Shown here: positions 7,505 through 8,714 of the stretch, piece by piece
Layout: each line of letters begins with the position of its first letter
How positions within the stretch are numbered: the stretch's first letter is position 1
Assembly (NCBI RefSeq): GCF_000721495.1
Contig: NZ_JOHY01000114.1
Coordinates: forward strand, 1 to 8,714
DNA: 8,714 nucleotides
Origin: Streptomyces sp. NRRL F-5123
GTDB lineage: Bacteria > Actinomycetota > Actinomycetes > Streptomycetales > Streptomycetaceae
Direction of reading: 5' to 3'
Translations under genes and position numbers: made by a program
Notes under the pieces: generated by a model
The model's database searches: none
What the model was told of the DNA's origin: nothing
The model's input: only the letters and a program-made list of their open reading frames with translations

Positions 7505-8714
7505 TCAGGAGGCGCCCAGCTCGCGGTCGATGAACGCCAGCACCTCGTCGGTGCCGGCGAGCGCCAGCCGGTCGGCCGCGCTGTCCTCGGCCGGCGGCGC
7601 GGACGCCGCCTTCCATTGCGCCAGCAGCCCCTCAAGCCGACCTGTCACCGCCCGTGCGTCCGCCTCGGGCAGGTCGAGCGCCGCGAGTGCGCCCTCCAGC
7701 CGCGCCAGCTCCCCGAGCACCGCGTCCGCGCCGTCCTGCGCCGCGGACGAGCCGTCCGGCACCAGCCGGCCGAGCAGGTGGTCGGCCAGCGCCCCGGCCG
7801 AGGGGAAGTCGAAGACGAGCGCGGCGGGCAGCCGCAGCCCCGTCGCCGCCGAGAGCCGGTTGCGCAGCTCGACGCCGGTCAGCGAGTCGAAGCCGAGATC
7901 CGTGAACGGCGTCTGCTCCAGCACCCCTTCGGCGTCGGCGTGCCCGAGCACCGTTGCGACGTTGGACCGCACGAGAGCCAGCAGCTGTTGGCGCCGATCG
8001 GCCGCCGGGAGCCCGGCGAGCCGCCGCGCCCAGTCGTCGGGCTGCTGCTGGGCCGCGGCCGCCCGGCGGGTGGCGCCGCCAGGGCGCGCGGCCAGGCCGC
8101 GCATCGCCGCGGGCAGCGTGCTCGCGGGCTGTGCCGCGAGCGCGGGCACGTCGAGGCCGACCGCCGCCAGTTGCGGGCTGCCGTGCTCCAGGGCGGCGTC
8201 GAAGAGCGCGAGGGCCTTCTCGGTGGTGAGCGGCGTGACTCCGGTGCGGGCCATACGGGCGAGGTCCGCCTCGCCGAGCTTGCCGGTGATGGTGCTGGTG
8301 GTGGCCCACAGGCCCCAGGCGACGGAGGTGGTGGGGTGGCCGGTGCGGTCGGTGGCGAGGGCGTCGAGGTAGGCGTTGGCGGCGGCGTAGTTGGCCTTGG
8401 CCGTCCAGACGTCCGCGAGGGCCTGCGGGGTCTGGGCGGTGAGGACGGCGTCGTGGGTCGTGCCCGCGGTGTGGATGACGGCGGTGAGGGGGTGGGTGGG
8501 GTCGATGTTGTCGATGAGTGCGTGGAGGGCGTGGGTGTCGGTGGCGTCGGTGGCGGTGATGTGGACGGTGGCGCCGAGTTGTCGGAGTCGTTGGGTGAGT
8601 TCGGGTGCGCCGGGGGCGTGGGGTCCGCGTCGGCTGGTGAGGTGGAGGTGGGTGATGTTCCAGGTGGTGACGAGGTGTTCGGCGAGGAGGGCGCCGAGGG
8701 TGCCGGTGCCGCCG
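7505..8714 (-). CDS. Type I polyketide synthase, C-terminal part (KR with internal deletion, ACP, C-terminal docking domain); 5' end outside the window
   Basis: About 402 codons are visible, open at the right edge and ending in TGA at 7505-7507. The visible part begins at the KR nucleotide-binding motif GGTGTLG (8713-8693). The KR has the strand ending HTAG, then THD (8458-8450) where B-type KRs have LDD, then the Lys of VWTAKA (8398-8396). The next residues are directly NYAAANAYLDALA. The segment that should carry the catalytic Ser is absent, although the Tyr (8389-8387) and Asn of YxxxN remain. An ACP follows, with phosphopantetheine Ser in LGFDSLTGVELRN (Ser codon 7885-7883). The C-terminal tail is helical and ends in a DEVLAFIDRELG-type sequence, typical of class 1 C-terminal docking domains in actinobacterial PKSs. 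It should dock onto the N-terminal helix of the subunit starting at 7347. The KR as written should not reduce its substrate. The product cannot be named from this part. Confidence 0.95.
   Translation of the reverse strand, partial: GGTGTLGALLAEHLVTTWNITHLHLTSRRGPHAPGAPELTQRLRQLGATVHITATDATDTHALHALIDNIDPTHPLTAVIHTAGTTHDAVLTAQTPQALADVWTAKANYAAANAYLDALATDRTGHPTTSVAWGLWATTSTITGKLGEADLARMARTGVTPLTTEKALALFDAALEHGSPQLAAVGLDVPALAAQPASTLPAAMRGLAARPGGATRRAAAAQQQPDDWARRLAGLPAADRRQQLLALVRSNVATVLGHADAEGVLEQTPFTDLGFDSLTGVELRNRLSAATGLRLPAALVFDFPSAGALADHLLGRLVPDGSSAAQDGADAVLGELARLEGALAALDLPEADARAVTGRLEGLLAQWKAASAPPAEDSAADRLALAGTDEVLAFIDRELGAS
8390..8398 (-). other. In-frame deletion junction inside the upstream KR
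   Basis: The coding strand reads Lys-Ala-Asn-Tyr at the join. In the intact KR of the next subunit the catalytic Lys1666 and Tyr1703 are 37 residues apart; here the equivalent Lys (8398-8396) and Tyr (8389-8387) are 3 apart. So 34 residues (102 nt) are missing without a frame change, including the FSS strand with the catalytic Ser. The join fits recombination between short GGCC-type matches (an Ala after Lys, and an Ala before Asn-Tyr), but this is inferred because the lost sequence is not available. Confidence 0.85.

Noticed and set aside
5605..7533. 642-codon plus-strand open frame
   Set aside because: It is antisense to KS1 and the gap, with biased composition and no motif; a GC-driven shadow.
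7354..7635. Small 93-codon minus-strand frame covering the intergenic repeats
   Set aside because: It overlaps the ACP/docking coding sequence in another frame. The Thr/Gly/Pro repeats of its product simply reflect the 12-bp DNA repeats.
1..8714. Entirely new system, CRISPR array, tRNA/rRNA genes or mobile element
   Set aside because: None of the expected features (spaced identical repeats, cloverleaf folds, transposase, inverted terminal repeats) are present. The whole window is accounted for by PKS sequence and one short gap.

Overview
The window is very GC-rich and is filled by modular cis-AT type I polyketide synthase (PKS) genes, all on the minus strand. Composition, codon use and the docking-domain style point to Streptomyces or a close actinomycete relative. 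Transcription runs from high to low coordinates, and both window edges cut through coding sequence.

Layout in the direction of transcription. (1) 8714-7505: C-terminal end of an upstream PKS subunit, with most of a ketoreductase (KR), an acyl carrier protein (ACP) and a C-terminal docking tail, ending at a TGA. The KR lacks about 34 core residues including the catalytic Ser. (2) 7504-7348: a 157-bp gap without a convincing gene. It holds five degenerate 12-bp units, a perfect 15-bp tandem duplication and the ribosome binding site of the next gene. (3) 7347 onward: a new PKS subunit with an N-terminal coiled-coil docking helix and one complete module, KS-AT-DH-KR-ACP. The AT has methylmalonyl-type motifs, the DH has all its catalytic residues, and the KR is B-type. 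A second module follows with KS2 and the first residues of AT2. (4) At about 1458-1456 the reading frame breaks inside KS2. Compared with KS1, 91 nt are missing. Translation in the original frame runs 48 codons into an accidental TGA at 1309, while the true KS-AT coding sequence continues in another frame from 1456 to the left edge.

How the parts would work together: the docking tail of the upstream subunit would hand its ACP-bound chain to KS1. Module 1 would add a methylmalonyl unit, reduce and dehydrate it to an alpha-methyl alpha,beta-unsaturated thioester (probably E), and pass it to KS2 in the same polypeptide. AT2 begins with a GQGSQR-type motif, which suggests malonyl-CoA. As the sequence stands, the KS2 frameshift would end the polypeptide after module 1 and the upstream KR should be dead. 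Either the cluster is decaying, or two repeat-prone blocks were misassembled. No thioesterase, tailoring gene, regulator, RNA gene or transposase is visible.

Other notable points are a 141-residue low-complexity insertion in the structural half of the module 1 KR, and a sharp change in codon use in the upstream KR near the right edge.
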